NCBI GenBank assembly: GCA_021736285.1
Contig: JAIPGE010000039.1
Coordinates: forward strand, 1 to 9,987
Source of the DNA: Candidatus Izemoplasma sp.
GTDB taxonomy: Bacteria; Bacillota_I; Bacilli_A; Izemoplasmatales; Izemoplasmataceae
Direction of reading: 5' to 3'
Length of the DNA: 9,987 bases
The position numbers and the translations under genes are program-made. Positions 1 through 7,298 of this stretch are shown here, in pieces. A model generated the notes under the pieces. The model ran no database searches, was not told the DNA's origin, and worked only from the letters and a program-made list of their open reading frames with translations. The stretch's first letter is position 1, and every line of letters begins with the position of its first letter.

Positions 1-1844
1 TACAAAAAGAATTTACTGGCGAAATATTGTTTTCTAATATTTCGTTTGATATAAATACAAATAATAAAATTGCATTAATTGGAAAAAACGGGACGGGAAA
101 GTCAACGTTACTAAAAATGATTATTGGTGAAGAAGTTATTGATAATGGTGTCATTCATAAAAACAAACAAGCACACATTGGGTATTTGTCACAAGCAGTT
201 TTACATCATCCTAATCATACCCTTTATGATGAAATGCTTGCCGTGTTTGAGCATTTGATTCATCTTAAACGAAATATCGATGATGTGACACATCAATTGA
301 GTGCCAATCCGCATGATCAATTATTAATAGATCGGTATGCAAAATTAGAAGAATCCTATCGTTTTCAAGGGGGGTATGAGTACCCTTATAAAATTGATTA
401 TGTTTTAACACGATTTGGATTTACAAAAGATCAATATGATCGTCAAATTCATACTTTTAGTGGTGGTGAAAAAACACGTATTGCATTTTCTAAAATCTTA
501 TTAGAAGAACCAGATTTACTGATTCTAGATGAGCCAACAAATCATTTAGATATCGAGATTATCAGTTGGTTAGAAGACTACTTATGTCGCTTTGAAGGGG
601 CATTGTTAATTGTGACTCATGACAAATATTTCATCAGTAAAGTCTGTGATCAAATTATTGAAATTGATCATCATACATCACATATCTATCATGGTAATTA
701 TGAACACTATGAAGAAGAAAAACTTAAACGATATGAACTTCAATTAAAACGTTATGAAAAACAACAAAAAGAAATTGCCCATTTACAAAGTTTTATTGAT
801 CGCTTCCGATATAACGCCAAACGGGCTTCAATCGCGAAAGATCGCGCTAAAAAATTAGATCGAATGGATAAAATTAATAAACCAAAGCAATCTAAACAAC
901 GCGTAAAAATGAACTTAGAAGGCAAACGTGCCACAACAGATATCGTCTTAAAGGCCGAACATTTAAACATTGGATTTAAAGATAACATCTTATTAAAAGA
1001 TGTCAATTTTATAATGCGTGGATATGAAAAGTTGGGTATTGTTGGTCCAAATGGGACAGGGAAAACGACATTGATTAACGTGCTTCGTAATAAACTAGAT
1101 CCACTATCTGGTGACATCAAGTTTTTACGTCGGTATCGTATCGGATATTTTGATCAAAACCAAAGTACCTTAAATAGTTCAAAAACTGTCTTCGAAGAAA
1201 TTCACGACTTACATCCCCGCTTTACGAATTATGATGTAAGAAGTTATGCGGCGCGGTTTATATTTTTTGATGATGATTTAGATAAACAAATACACGTTTT
1301 AAGTGGTGGTGAAAAAGTTCGATTACAATTGCTTTTATTAATGTTAGAAAAACCTGATTTGTTGATTTTAGATGAACCGACAAATCATCTCGATATTGAC
1401 ACCAAAGATATTATTGAAGATGTCATTGAGCAATTTGAAGGCCCAGTATTGTTTGTGTCACATGATCGGTATTTTATTAACCGTATCGCATCAAAAATTA
1501 TCTATTTAGCACATGATAACTATTATGTCCATGAAGGTGATTTTGATTCATTTTATACGCAATATTTAAAAGATAAGAATAAACCTTCATCGCCATCATC
1601 ACACAAATTAACACAAACAGATGCTATCAACCATAAACAGTCATTAAAAGAGGTTGAGACGAAAATTCATCAACTAGAGGAACAGTTACATACTTTAAAA
1701 GAAGCATCTTATGAAAAAACGAATTATTTAGATCCCAATAAAGGATTAGAAATACAAACAAAAATTACTAATATTCAAAAAGAGATCAGTGCATTAGAAC
1801 GATCTTATTTTGACATCTTAGAACAAGCAGAAAAAGAGGTATAG
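1..1844 (+). CDS. ABC-F family ATPase (YdiF/YheS-like translation factor), 5' end outside the window
   Basis: Soluble duplicated ABC ATPase without membrane segments. ABC-F proteins act at the ribosomal E site on stalled or antibiotic-blocked ribosomes, not in transport. The reading frame is open from base 3, and the residues before the first possible internal start (TTG at 27) already match the family's first beta strand. The true start is therefore upstream, probably by only about ten codons. Counting from that TTG codon: domain 1 has Walker A GKNGTGKST (19-27), signature SGGEK (145-149), Walker B with catalytic E169 in DEPTNHLD, and H198. Domain 2 has Walker A GPNGTGKTT (340-348), SGGEK (426-430), E450 and H479. 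The charged helical linker between them (about 230-295) is the P-site tRNA interaction motif. A coiled-coil tail follows from about 530. From memory, the linker and domain 2 resemble YdiF and YheS; I cannot separate these two. All catalytic residues are intact, and the stop lies 2 bases before the next gene. Confidence 0.93.
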   Translation, partial: QKEFTGEILFSNISFDINTNNKIALIGKNGTGKSTLLKMIIGEEVIDNGVIHKNKQAHIGYLSQAVLHHPNHTLYDEMLAVFEHLIHLKRNIDDVTHQLSANPHDQLLIDRYAKLEESYRFQGGYEYPYKIDYVLTRFGFTKDQYDRQIHTFSGGEKTRIAFSKILLEEPDLLILDEPTNHLDIEIISWLEDYLCRFEGALLIVTHDKYFISKVCDQIIEIDHHTSHIYHGNYEHYEEEKLKRYELQLKRYEKQQKEIAHLQSFIDRFRYNAKRASIAKDRAKKLDRMDKINKPKQSKQRVKMNLEGKRATTDIVLKAEHLNIGFKDNILLKDVNFIMRGYEKLGIVGPNGTGKTTLINVLRNKLDPLSGDIKFLRRYRIGYFDQNQSTLNSSKTVFEEIHDLHPRFTNYDVRSYAARFIFFDDDLDKQIHVLSGGEKVRLQLLLLMLEKPDLLILDEPTNHLDIDTKDIIEDVIEQFEGPVLFVSHDRYFINRIASKIIYLAHDNYYVHEGDFDSFYTQYLKDKNKPSSPSSHKLTQTDAINHKQSLKEVETKIHQLEEQLHTLKEASYEKTNYLDPNKGLEIQTKITNIQKEISALERSYFDILEQAEKEV

Positions 1845-1846
1845 AC

Positions 1847-3649
1847 ATGAAACGACTAAAACAAATATTAAAATGGATTTATGGGTATAAAAAAATCTAT
1901 GCAACAACGGTTGTTTTGCTGATTGCACTTCAGTATTTCAGAACCTTAACACCATTGTTTCTGACCCATATTATTGACACTATATTTGGTGATGAACCAA
2001 GCGCATTACCTAAGTTTATTACCGCTCTTTTTGGTGGTGACACCGTACAAGAACAATTACTAATTGTTGCCTTAGTGTACGTAATGTACACATTATTTAG
2101 AGTAACAATCATTTTTTTGAGACGATTTATTAACGCTAAGTTTACAGAAAACGTCGCTTACAATATGCGAAACACATTATATACCCATTTACAGGATTTA
2201 TCTTTTACATACCATTCTCACGCAGAGACAGGAGATTTAATTCAACGCTGTACAACCGATGTTGAAACGTTCCGTGTTTTTATCGGTGAACAGATGATTG
2301 AGATCTTTCGACTCTTTTTCCTCGTCTCTTTAACCATCTATCAGATGTCACGGGTTAATGTAACAATGACATTATTCTCAGTAATCATTACGCCAATCAT
2401 CTTCTTAGCTGCGTTTATATATTTTTCATATGTTAAAATAATCTTCCGACGCGTTGAAGATGCTGAAGCAAAAATGACCACAACACTCCAAGAAAGTGTG
2501 ACAGGTATTCGTGTTGTTAAGGCATTCGCGAGTGAACAATATGAAATTGATCAGTTTGATAAAAAGAGTCAAACCTATCTAAAAGAAGATTTCCGTCTAT
2601 TAAAATTGATGGCCTTTTTCTGGGGTGGCACAGATTTTATTATTTTCATTCAATACGCCATCACATTATCTGTGGGGATTTATTTAACAACTACAGGAGC
2701 ACTCACAATTGGTGGATTTGTTGCGTTTTTAACATTCATTGGAATGATTGTTTGGCCAATGCGACAACTTGGTCGAATTGTTGGTGAGTTTGGTAAAACA
2801 ACAGTGGCACTAGACCGGATAGATGAGATTATGAACAATCCTTCAGAACACAAAGATGATTCAACAAATACCCTTGACATCCAAGGTCACATTGAATTTA
2901 AAGATGTTCATTTCCAATTTGACGATGATAATAAACCACTTTTAAGAGGTGTTTCATTTGATGCCAAACAAGGTGAAAGTATAGCTATAATTGGACGCAC
3001 TGGTAGTGGTAAATCAACACTTATTAACTTACTTGTTCGCCTGCTTGAAGTTTCAAAAGGTGAAATATTAGTGGATGGTGTACCAATTCATCAGATTAAC
3101 AAGAAACATTTACGTAAAAATGTGGGTATTATTATGCAAGAACCATTCTTATACAGTCGAACTGTGTATGATAACATTGGCATTATGGATCAAAAAGCAC
3201 CAAAAGAAAAAGTTTATAAAGCAGCTACGATTGCTGCATTACATGACGATATCGGTGGTTTTGAACGCGGTTATGAAACAATTGTTGGTGAACGAGGTGT
3301 CACATTAAGTGGTGGCCAAAAACAACGTGTTGCCATTGCCCGTATGTTACTTGATGATAAACCAGTATTAATCTTTGATGATAGTTTAAGCGCTGTTGAT
3401 ACAGAAACAGATATTCAAATTCGACGTGCGTTAAATAAATATTGGAAAGACACAACTGTCTTCATTATCACACACCGGATTACAAGTGCCATGGAAGCTG
3501 ATAAAATCATTGTGTTAGAAGAAGGAAAAATCAGTGAGATTGGTAACCATGAGGAATTGCTTAAATCTAAAGGCTTATATTCACATCTTTGGGACATTCA
3601 AACAGCCATTGAAATTGATCTGAGTGACCTTGAGAAAGGAGACAACTAA
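1847..3649 (+). CDS. ABC exporter half-transporter, subunit 1 (degenerate-site ATPase)
   Basis: Fused membrane domain (about residues 15-310, six helices, type IV exporter fold) and nucleotide-binding domain (about 350-585) of a multidrug or lipid exporter half. Visible motifs are Walker A GRTGSGKST (383-391), Q-loop Q431, intact signature LSGGQ (487-491), Walker B Asp D511 and switch histidine H543. The residue after D511, normally the catalytic Glu, is Asp (D512, in F-D-D-S-L-S-A-V-D). This substitution marks the degenerate-site subunit of heterodimers such as BmrC (YheI) of BmrCD or TM287 of TM287/288. The start ATG has an AGAGG Shine-Dalgarno 7 bases upstream, inside the end of the ABC-F gene. 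The stop shares one base with the next start (TAATG), so the two halves are probably translationally coupled. The substrate cannot be read from the sequence. Confidence 0.93.
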   Translation: MKRLKQILKWIYGYKKIYATTVVLLIALQYFRTLTPLFLTHIIDTIFGDEPSALPKFITALFGGDTVQEQLLIVALVYVMYTLFRVTIIFLRRFINAKFTENVAYNMRNTLYTHLQDLSFTYHSHAETGDLIQRCTTDVETFRVFIGEQMIEIFRLFFLVSLTIYQMSRVNVTMTLFSVIITPIIFLAAFIYFSYVKIIFRRVEDAEAKMTTTLQESVTGIRVVKAFASEQYEIDQFDKKSQTYLKEDFRLLKLMAFFWGGTDFIIFIQYAITLSVGIYLTTTGALTIGGFVAFLTFIGMIVWPMRQLGRIVGEFGKTTVALDRIDEIMNNPSEHKDDSTNTLDIQGHIEFKDVHFQFDDDNKPLLRGVSFDAKQGESIAIIGRTGSGKSTLINLLVRLLEVSKGEILVDGVPIHQINKKHLRKNVGIIMQEPFLYSRTVYDNIGIMDQKAPKEKVYKAATIAALHDDIGGFERGYETIVGERGVTLSGGQKQRVAIARMLLDDKPVLIFDDSLSAVDTETDIQIRRALNKYWKDTTVFIITHRITSAMEADKIIVLEEGKISEIGNHEELLKSKGLYSHLWDIQTAIEIDLSDLEKGDN

Positions 3650-5472
3650 TGAACTATATCGATGAAGAAGAATTTACGGAATCCAAGTTTGACATCAATG
3701 TTTGGATTAAAATATTCAAGATGATGGGACCGTTTAAAAAACATCTTATTTTAGGTATTTTAAGTGCCGTTGTTTTAGCAATTACTGATGCGGTCTATCC
3801 GCAAATTAATCGGTATGCAATAGACAATATCGCGGTGACCAAAGATTTAACATTACTGCCTTATTTTATTGGCGCGTACGTTGTATTAATGTTTGTCATT
3901 GGGGGCATGGTGTATTCATTTATTATTCATGCTGGCCAAGTACAACAAAAATTGTCCTATACACTGCGTAAACAAGCTTTTGAAAAACTACAAAAATTAC
4001 CCTTTTCATATTATGATAAAACACCTGTTGGCTGGATTATGGCGCGTATGACAAGCGATTCAAGAAAACTCAGTGATATTTTATCCTGGGGAATGATTGA
4101 TCTGTCATGGGGGCTATTGATGATGATTTTTATTACATTATTTATGTTTTTAACCAATTGGCAACTCGCATTAATTGTGATGGTATCAATACCATTCTTG
4201 ATTTTTGTGAGTGTGTATTTTCGGAAAAAGATACTCTATTCTTATCGTAAAATTAGAAAACAAAACTCGAAAATTACTGGTGCCTTCAACGAAGGAATTA
4301 CTGGGGCAAAAACAACCAAAACACTTGTCTTAGAAGAACAGAACTTTAATGATTTTGATCGGTTAACTTCGAGTATGCGACGGCACTCGATTAGAGCAGC
4401 AATATTTGCTGGACTCTATTTTCCAACCATCTTATTCATTGCATCAATCACAACTGGATTTATTATGTATTATGGTGGAAATGAAGCGGCTGTTGGGATG
4501 ATTGAAATTGGTGTGCTTTATGTCTTTATCGCCTACGTTGGGTCATTCTTTGAACCAGTTATGCAGTTGGCGAATATTTTAGCCCGTTTCCAACAAGCAC
4601 AAGCTTCTGCGGAACGTTTGATTTCACTGATTGAAGAGGAACCAGAAATTTGGGATACCGATGAGGTCATTGAGACATATGGTGATGCCATAACATTTAA
4701 AAGAGACAACTGGGAAAAACTTCATGGCAAGATTGAGTTTAGAAACGTTACCTTTAAATATTCAAAAGGTGAAACAGTTTTAGAAAATTTCAATTTAACC
4801 GTTAACGCTGGTGAAGCAATTGCTTTAGTTGGACACACGGGTGCTGGCAAATCGACGATCGTCAACTTAGTTTGTCGATTCTATGAACCAACAAGTGGAA
4901 AAATACTAATTGACGATAAAGACTACAAAGATCGGTCTCTTGGGTGGTTACATGCTAATCTAGGTTATGTGTTGCAGTCCCCACATCTTTTTAGTGGTAC
5001 AATTTATGACAACATTAAATACGGTAATCAAGATGCAACAAGAGAAGAGATTATTGAAGCAGCAATATTGGTTGAAGCACATGACTTTATTGTTACGTTT
5101 GAAGACGGATACGAGACCATGGTTGGTGAAGGTGGCGCTAGGTTAAGCGTTGGACAAAAACAGCTAATCAGTTTTGCTAGAGCATTAATTGCGGACCCCA
5201 AAATACTAATTTTAGACGAAGCAACGAGCAGTGTAGATACCAAAACTGAGAAAAGCATTCAACATGCGATTGATACATTGCTCAATGGTCGTACTAGTTT
5301 TATTGTGGCACACCGGTTATCAACAATTGTTAAAGCAGATCGTATTTTAGTCCTTGACAAAGGAAAAATTATTGAAGCTGGGACACACAAAGAACTGATT
5401 ACTCAAAAAGGAAGTTATTATCAACTTTATACCAATCAATTTATTGATGAAACAGGTCAAAAGGATGCGTAA
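3649..5472 (+). CDS. ABC exporter half-transporter, subunit 2 (consensus catalytic ATPase)
   Basis: Partner of the preceding half-transporter, 607 residues. A short acidic cytoplasmic N-terminus is followed by six membrane helices (about 30-325) and a nucleotide-binding domain (about 355-595). Motifs are Walker A GHTGAGKST (395-403), Q-loop Q443, Walker B D523 with catalytic Glu E524 (L-D-E-A-T-S-S-V-D) and H555. The signature is altered: S-V-G-Q (500-503) instead of S-G-G-Q, and the usual Arg after Q-K-Q is Leu. Its intact Walker B pairs with the intact signature of subunit 1 to make the working ATP site. Its altered signature faces the Asp-bearing site of subunit 1. This is the arrangement known from TM287/288 and BmrCD. 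The start is supported by AGAAAGGAG at 3633-3641. An intrinsic terminator begins inside the last codons, so this gene ends the operon. The likely role is drug or lipid export; the substrate is unknown. Confidence 0.93.
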   Translation: MNYIDEEEFTESKFDINVWIKIFKMMGPFKKHLILGILSAVVLAITDAVYPQINRYAIDNIAVTKDLTLLPYFIGAYVVLMFVIGGMVYSFIIHAGQVQQKLSYTLRKQAFEKLQKLPFSYYDKTPVGWIMARMTSDSRKLSDILSWGMIDLSWGLLMMIFITLFMFLTNWQLALIVMVSIPFLIFVSVYFRKKILYSYRKIRKQNSKITGAFNEGITGAKTTKTLVLEEQNFNDFDRLTSSMRRHSIRAAIFAGLYFPTILFIASITTGFIMYYGGNEAAVGMIEIGVLYVFIAYVGSFFEPVMQLANILARFQQAQASAERLISLIEEEPEIWDTDEVIETYGDAITFKRDNWEKLHGKIEFRNVTFKYSKGETVLENFNLTVNAGEAIALVGHTGAGKSTIVNLVCRFYEPTSGKILIDDKDYKDRSLGWLHANLGYVLQSPHLFSGTIYDNIKYGNQDATREEIIEAAILVEAHDFIVTFEDGYETMVGEGGARLSVGQKQLISFARALIADPKILILDEATSSVDTKTEKSIQHAIDTLLNGRTSFIVAHRLSTIVKADRILVLDKGKIIEAGTHKELITQKGSYYQLYTNQFIDETGQKDA

Positions 5473-5487
5473 AAGCATCCTTTTTTA
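5459..5487 (+). terminator. Intrinsic terminator of the ABC-F/ABC exporter operon
   Basis: GGATGC (5463-5468) pairs perfectly with GCATCC (5475-5480) around a 6-base loop. The stem is extended by four A-T pairs (5459-5462 with 5481-5484) and is followed by a run of six T (5481-5486). The stop codon of the exporter gene (5470-5472) lies in the loop, so the hairpin overlaps the coding end. Confidence 0.9.
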
Positions 5488-5587
5488 ATGTTAAATAAAA
5501 AAATTATAAAAGAAGAAAAAAAGACAAAACCGTAAAATCGCCAAACAAAAGCGTGTACAAACCATTGTTAGTGAAAGTAACTAATTA

Positions 5588-5611
5588 GCATGCAAAATAA
5601 CTCTTGTATGC
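5588..5611. repeat. Inverted repeat overlapping the probable -35 (candidate operator)
   Basis: The arm GCATGCAA (5588-5595) is matched at 7 of 8 positions by the reverse complement of TTGTATGC (5604-5611), with an 8-base spacer. The right arm covers the proposed -35 hexamer. The repeat lies upstream of the predicted transcription start, so it would act as a DNA site rather than an RNA hairpin. It may be chance in AT-rich DNA; no known regulator consensus is claimed. Confidence 0.35.
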
Positions 5612-5631
5612 GCTTTATGCTTTGTTATAAT
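5604..5631 (+). promoter_or_regulatory. Extended -10 promoter for the methyltransferase-like gene and probably the Mrp cluster
   Basis: A perfect TATAAT (5626-5631) is preceded by TG one base upstream (TGTTATAAT), the extended -10 form. The -35 candidate TTGTAT (5604-5609) is poor beyond TTG, with a 16-base spacer; an extended -10 can compensate for this. Predicted transcription start is about 5638, giving a leader of only about 10 bases before the ATG at 5648. It sits right after a strong terminator, where a new promoter is required. Confidence 0.7.
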
Positions 5632-5647
5632 AGGTGTGGGTGATAGG

Positions 5648-6544
5648 ATGAATACCCTTCAAAAATTCAATCATAATATTAACAATAGTTTAATCACAAA
5701 CCATAAATTGATGGCACCATTTAAGCGTCAAATTGATGCTCTTATCCGTCAATCAATAGAACCTCTAGATAGCAAAAATGACTTTTGTATCATCGGGGCG
5801 GGGAAAATGCAAGAATTCTCCCTTTCCTTTTTGTTGTCTAGTTTTCAGCATGTTTTAATCACAGATATTGATGTTGAAACTGTTCAAAATGCATTTAACG
5901 CAATTAACATTAATCAATCATTAAAAGAACGAACACACATCCAAAGGCTTGATGTGACGGGATTTGAACACATCAATTTTTTCAATGATTTGGCGACAAC
6001 TTTTCAACGTAATATGACATATCAACAAATAGATCAATTTGTTGAAACAAAAATGGCTAAGATAAAGACCTATCAGTTTCTAAAAAACCAGACATTTGAT
6101 TGTATCTATGTCAGTCCTATATACACGCAACTTGTGTATCAACAATTGTTATTGACATGTTCACAATTGCGACAACAAAATCAACCAGAACATTTTATCA
6201 AATACTTAGAGCAGTTGATGTTGGACAAGATGCAAGAAGTGATTGATCAATTCAACCATAATCTCGTTAGTCATCTAAAAAAAGCAAGTGTACTGATTGT
6301 TGTTAGTGATATTTTTGAAATTGAAACTGGCAGTCAATTTGACAAAGAAGTACGAGAAGCATTAAATGATGATCACATGGATCAACGCTATCAAAGATAT
6401 GTTAGTGAATATGGGATGGGACTTGGTGACTATGGACTCTATAGTTTGGATCAATTACTAAACAAAGCTTTTGATAAATGGCTGATTTGGCCATTTTCAG
6501 AAAATAAACAATATGTTGTTAAAGTAAACATATATAATAATTAG
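5648..6544 (+). CDS. Unrecognised protein resembling a Rossmann-fold SAM-dependent methyltransferase
   Basis: 298 residues, soluble, no signal peptide or membrane helix, rich in Gln, Asn and His. The part I can interpret is a class I methyltransferase-like fold. A helical N-terminus of about 44 residues precedes a hydrophobic strand with a Gly-containing loop (D-F-C-I-I-G-A-G-K-M, 45-54; motif I-like). Next come a second strand ending in acidic residues (I-T-D-I-D, 71-75, ribose-binding position) and a third strand with Asp (R-L-D-V-T-G, 100-105). A motif IV-like segment F-D-C-I-Y-V-S-P-I-Y lies at 150-159. The C-terminus ends in a beta-type segment with W-P-F. No target-recognition domain is evident, so the substrate is unknown and activity is unproven. 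I chose ATG 5648 over an in-frame GTG at 5636, because the GTG lies at or before the predicted transcription start. The GGGTGAT before the ATG is a modest Shine-Dalgarno. The stop is 14 bases before mrpE, so co-transcription is likely. Confidence 0.7.
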   Translation: MNTLQKFNHNINNSLITNHKLMAPFKRQIDALIRQSIEPLDSKNDFCIIGAGKMQEFSLSFLLSSFQHVLITDIDVETVQNAFNAININQSLKERTHIQRLDVTGFEHINFFNDLATTFQRNMTYQQIDQFVETKMAKIKTYQFLKNQTFDCIYVSPIYTQLVYQQLLLTCSQLRQQNQPEHFIKYLEQLMLDKMQEVIDQFNHNLVSHLKKASVLIVVSDIFEIETGSQFDKEVREALNDDHMDQRYQRYVSEYGMGLGDYGLYSLDQLLNKAFDKWLIWPFSENKQYVVKVNIYNN

Positions 6545-6545
6545 T

Positions 6546-6554
6546 GAGGAGGAG
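6546..6554 (+). promoter_or_regulatory. Strong Shine-Dalgarno that fixes the mrpE start
   Basis: GAGGAGGAG contains a perfect AGGAGG core (6547-6552), 6 bases before the ATG at 6559. An in-frame GTG at 6544 would place this ribosome site inside the coding sequence, so the ATG is the start. The site lies immediately after the stop of the methyltransferase-like gene. Confidence 0.9.
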
Positions 6555-6558
6555 TAAT

Positions 6559-7041
6559 ATGAAATATGTAGCGACATTTTTGGTACTTTTTGTAATTTAC
6601 ATATTATTGGCAGGATTCGTTATTGATGAATTGATTCTTGGTGCGTTAATTGCGATGATTCTAACACTTATTATTGCCCGATATGTGGATTACAAAATTG
6701 ATGTAAAATTGCCATATCGTTTGGCCGTATTTGGGTTTGTCTACATTCCTGTTTTTATCTGGCAATTGATTTTATCCAATATTGATGTTGCCAAACGAGT
6801 ATTAAGTATCCAAATTCCCTTAAATCCTGGATTTGTTAAAATTAAAACAGAATTAAAAGGTGATTTTGCTAAATTAATACTTGCCAATTCAATTACATTA
6901 ACACCAGGGACATTGAGTGTTGATATTAAAGGCGATACGCTTTATATTCATACTGTTGATGTGAAAGGAAACACAGCAGAAGAAAACAAAAAGCATATCA
7001 GCGCAACATTTGAAAAAATCTTAGGGGTGGTGTTTAAATGA
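6559..7041 (+). CDS. mrpE: Mrp antiporter subunit E (MrpE/MnhE/MbhA)
   Basis: 160 residues, close to the usual MrpE length. Two or three hydrophobic helices fill the N-terminal half (about 4-36 and 55-75). The amphipathic stretch (W-Q-L-I-L-S-N-I-D-V-A-K-R-V) then leads to a cytoplasmic alpha/beta domain. The family's most recognisable segment, A-N-S-I-T-L-T-P-G-T, is at 109-118, followed by an alternating beta segment (S-V-D-I-K-G-D-T-L-Y-I-H). MrpE is a small membrane subunit of the multisubunit cation/proton antiporter. The whole complex exchanges Na+ for H+ and serves pH and Na+ homeostasis. The start is set by the strong ribosome site at 6546-6554. The stop overlaps the mrpF start in ATGA, indicating translational coupling. 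Here mrpE comes first among the Mrp genes, as mbhA does in archaeal Mbh operons. Confidence 0.95.
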   Translation: MKYVATFLVLFVIYILLAGFVIDELILGALIAMILTLIIARYVDYKIDVKLPYRLAVFGFVYIPVFIWQLILSNIDVAKRVLSIQIPLNPGFVKIKTELKGDFAKLILANSITLTPGTLSVDIKGDTLYIHTVDVKGNTAEENKKHISATFEKILGVVFK

Positions 7042-7298
7042 TTACGTCAATCGTATTTGCACTCGTTGGATTGGGTGTATTGTTTTCAGTTGTTCGATTA
7101 TTAAAAGGACCTAGTGCGGCAGATCGTGTCGTTGCATTAGATACGTTTAATATTATTATTATTGGAACTATCGTACTTTTGGCACACTTTTATAATAATA
7201 ATTTGTATTTAGACATTGCTATTGTTTATGCAATTTTAGCCTTTTTAGAAACGATCGTTTTTGCACGATATTTGGAGGGTCATTATGGAAATCATTAG
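7038..7298 (+). CDS. mrpF: Mrp antiporter subunit F (MrpF/MnhF/MbhB)
   Basis: 86 residues, three membrane helices (about 3-21, 33-53, 57-78). Diagnostic motif G-P-S-A-A-D-R-V-V-A-L-D-T at 24-36, including the conserved membrane Asp D35. The second family signature, Y-L-D-I-A-I-V-Y-A-I-L-A-F-L-E-T, follows, ending in F-A-R-Y-L-E. This is a small membrane subunit packed beside MrpE and MrpG in Mrp and Mbh structures; I infer a role in ion conduction and stability from the family. GGGGTGGTG (7024-7032) serves as its ribosome site inside the end of mrpE. Its last 14 bases overlap the start of mrpG. Confidence 0.96.
   Translation: MITSIVFALVGLGVLFSVVRLLKGPSAADRVVALDTFNIIIIGTIVLLAHFYNNNLYLDIAIVYAILAFLETIVFARYLEGHYGNH

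Noticed and set aside
27..29. TTG as the start of the ABC-F gene
   Set aside because: The frame is open upstream to the window edge and already matches the family's N-terminal strand; the real start lies left of the window.
3075..3308. 77-codon + strand frame inside the first exporter gene
   Set aside because: It is an out-of-frame shadow within the nucleotide-binding domain and does not resemble any protein family.
5140..5165. Altered S-V-G-Q signature as a sign of a decaying transporter gene
   Set aside because: The frame is intact, all other motifs are present, and the change complements the Asp512 variant of the partner, as in known heterodimers.
5565..5593. TTGTTA at 5565 as the -35 of another promoter
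   Set aside because: A 17-base spacer leads to GCATGC, which does not resemble a -10.
5636..5638. GTG as the start of the methyltransferase-like gene
   Set aside because: It lies at or before the predicted transcription start and has no free ribosome site; ATG 5648 fits better.
6533..6538. TATAAT just before mrpE as an internal promoter
   Set aside because: No acceptable -35 lies at 15-19 bases (the nearest, TTGTTA at 6516, leaves only 11) and there is no TG extension. It falls in AT-rich coding DNA, so it is possible but not supported.
6544..6546. GTG overlapping the previous stop as the start of mrpE
   Set aside because: It would place the perfect AGGAGG ribosome site inside the coding sequence; ATG 6559 is ideally spaced from that site.
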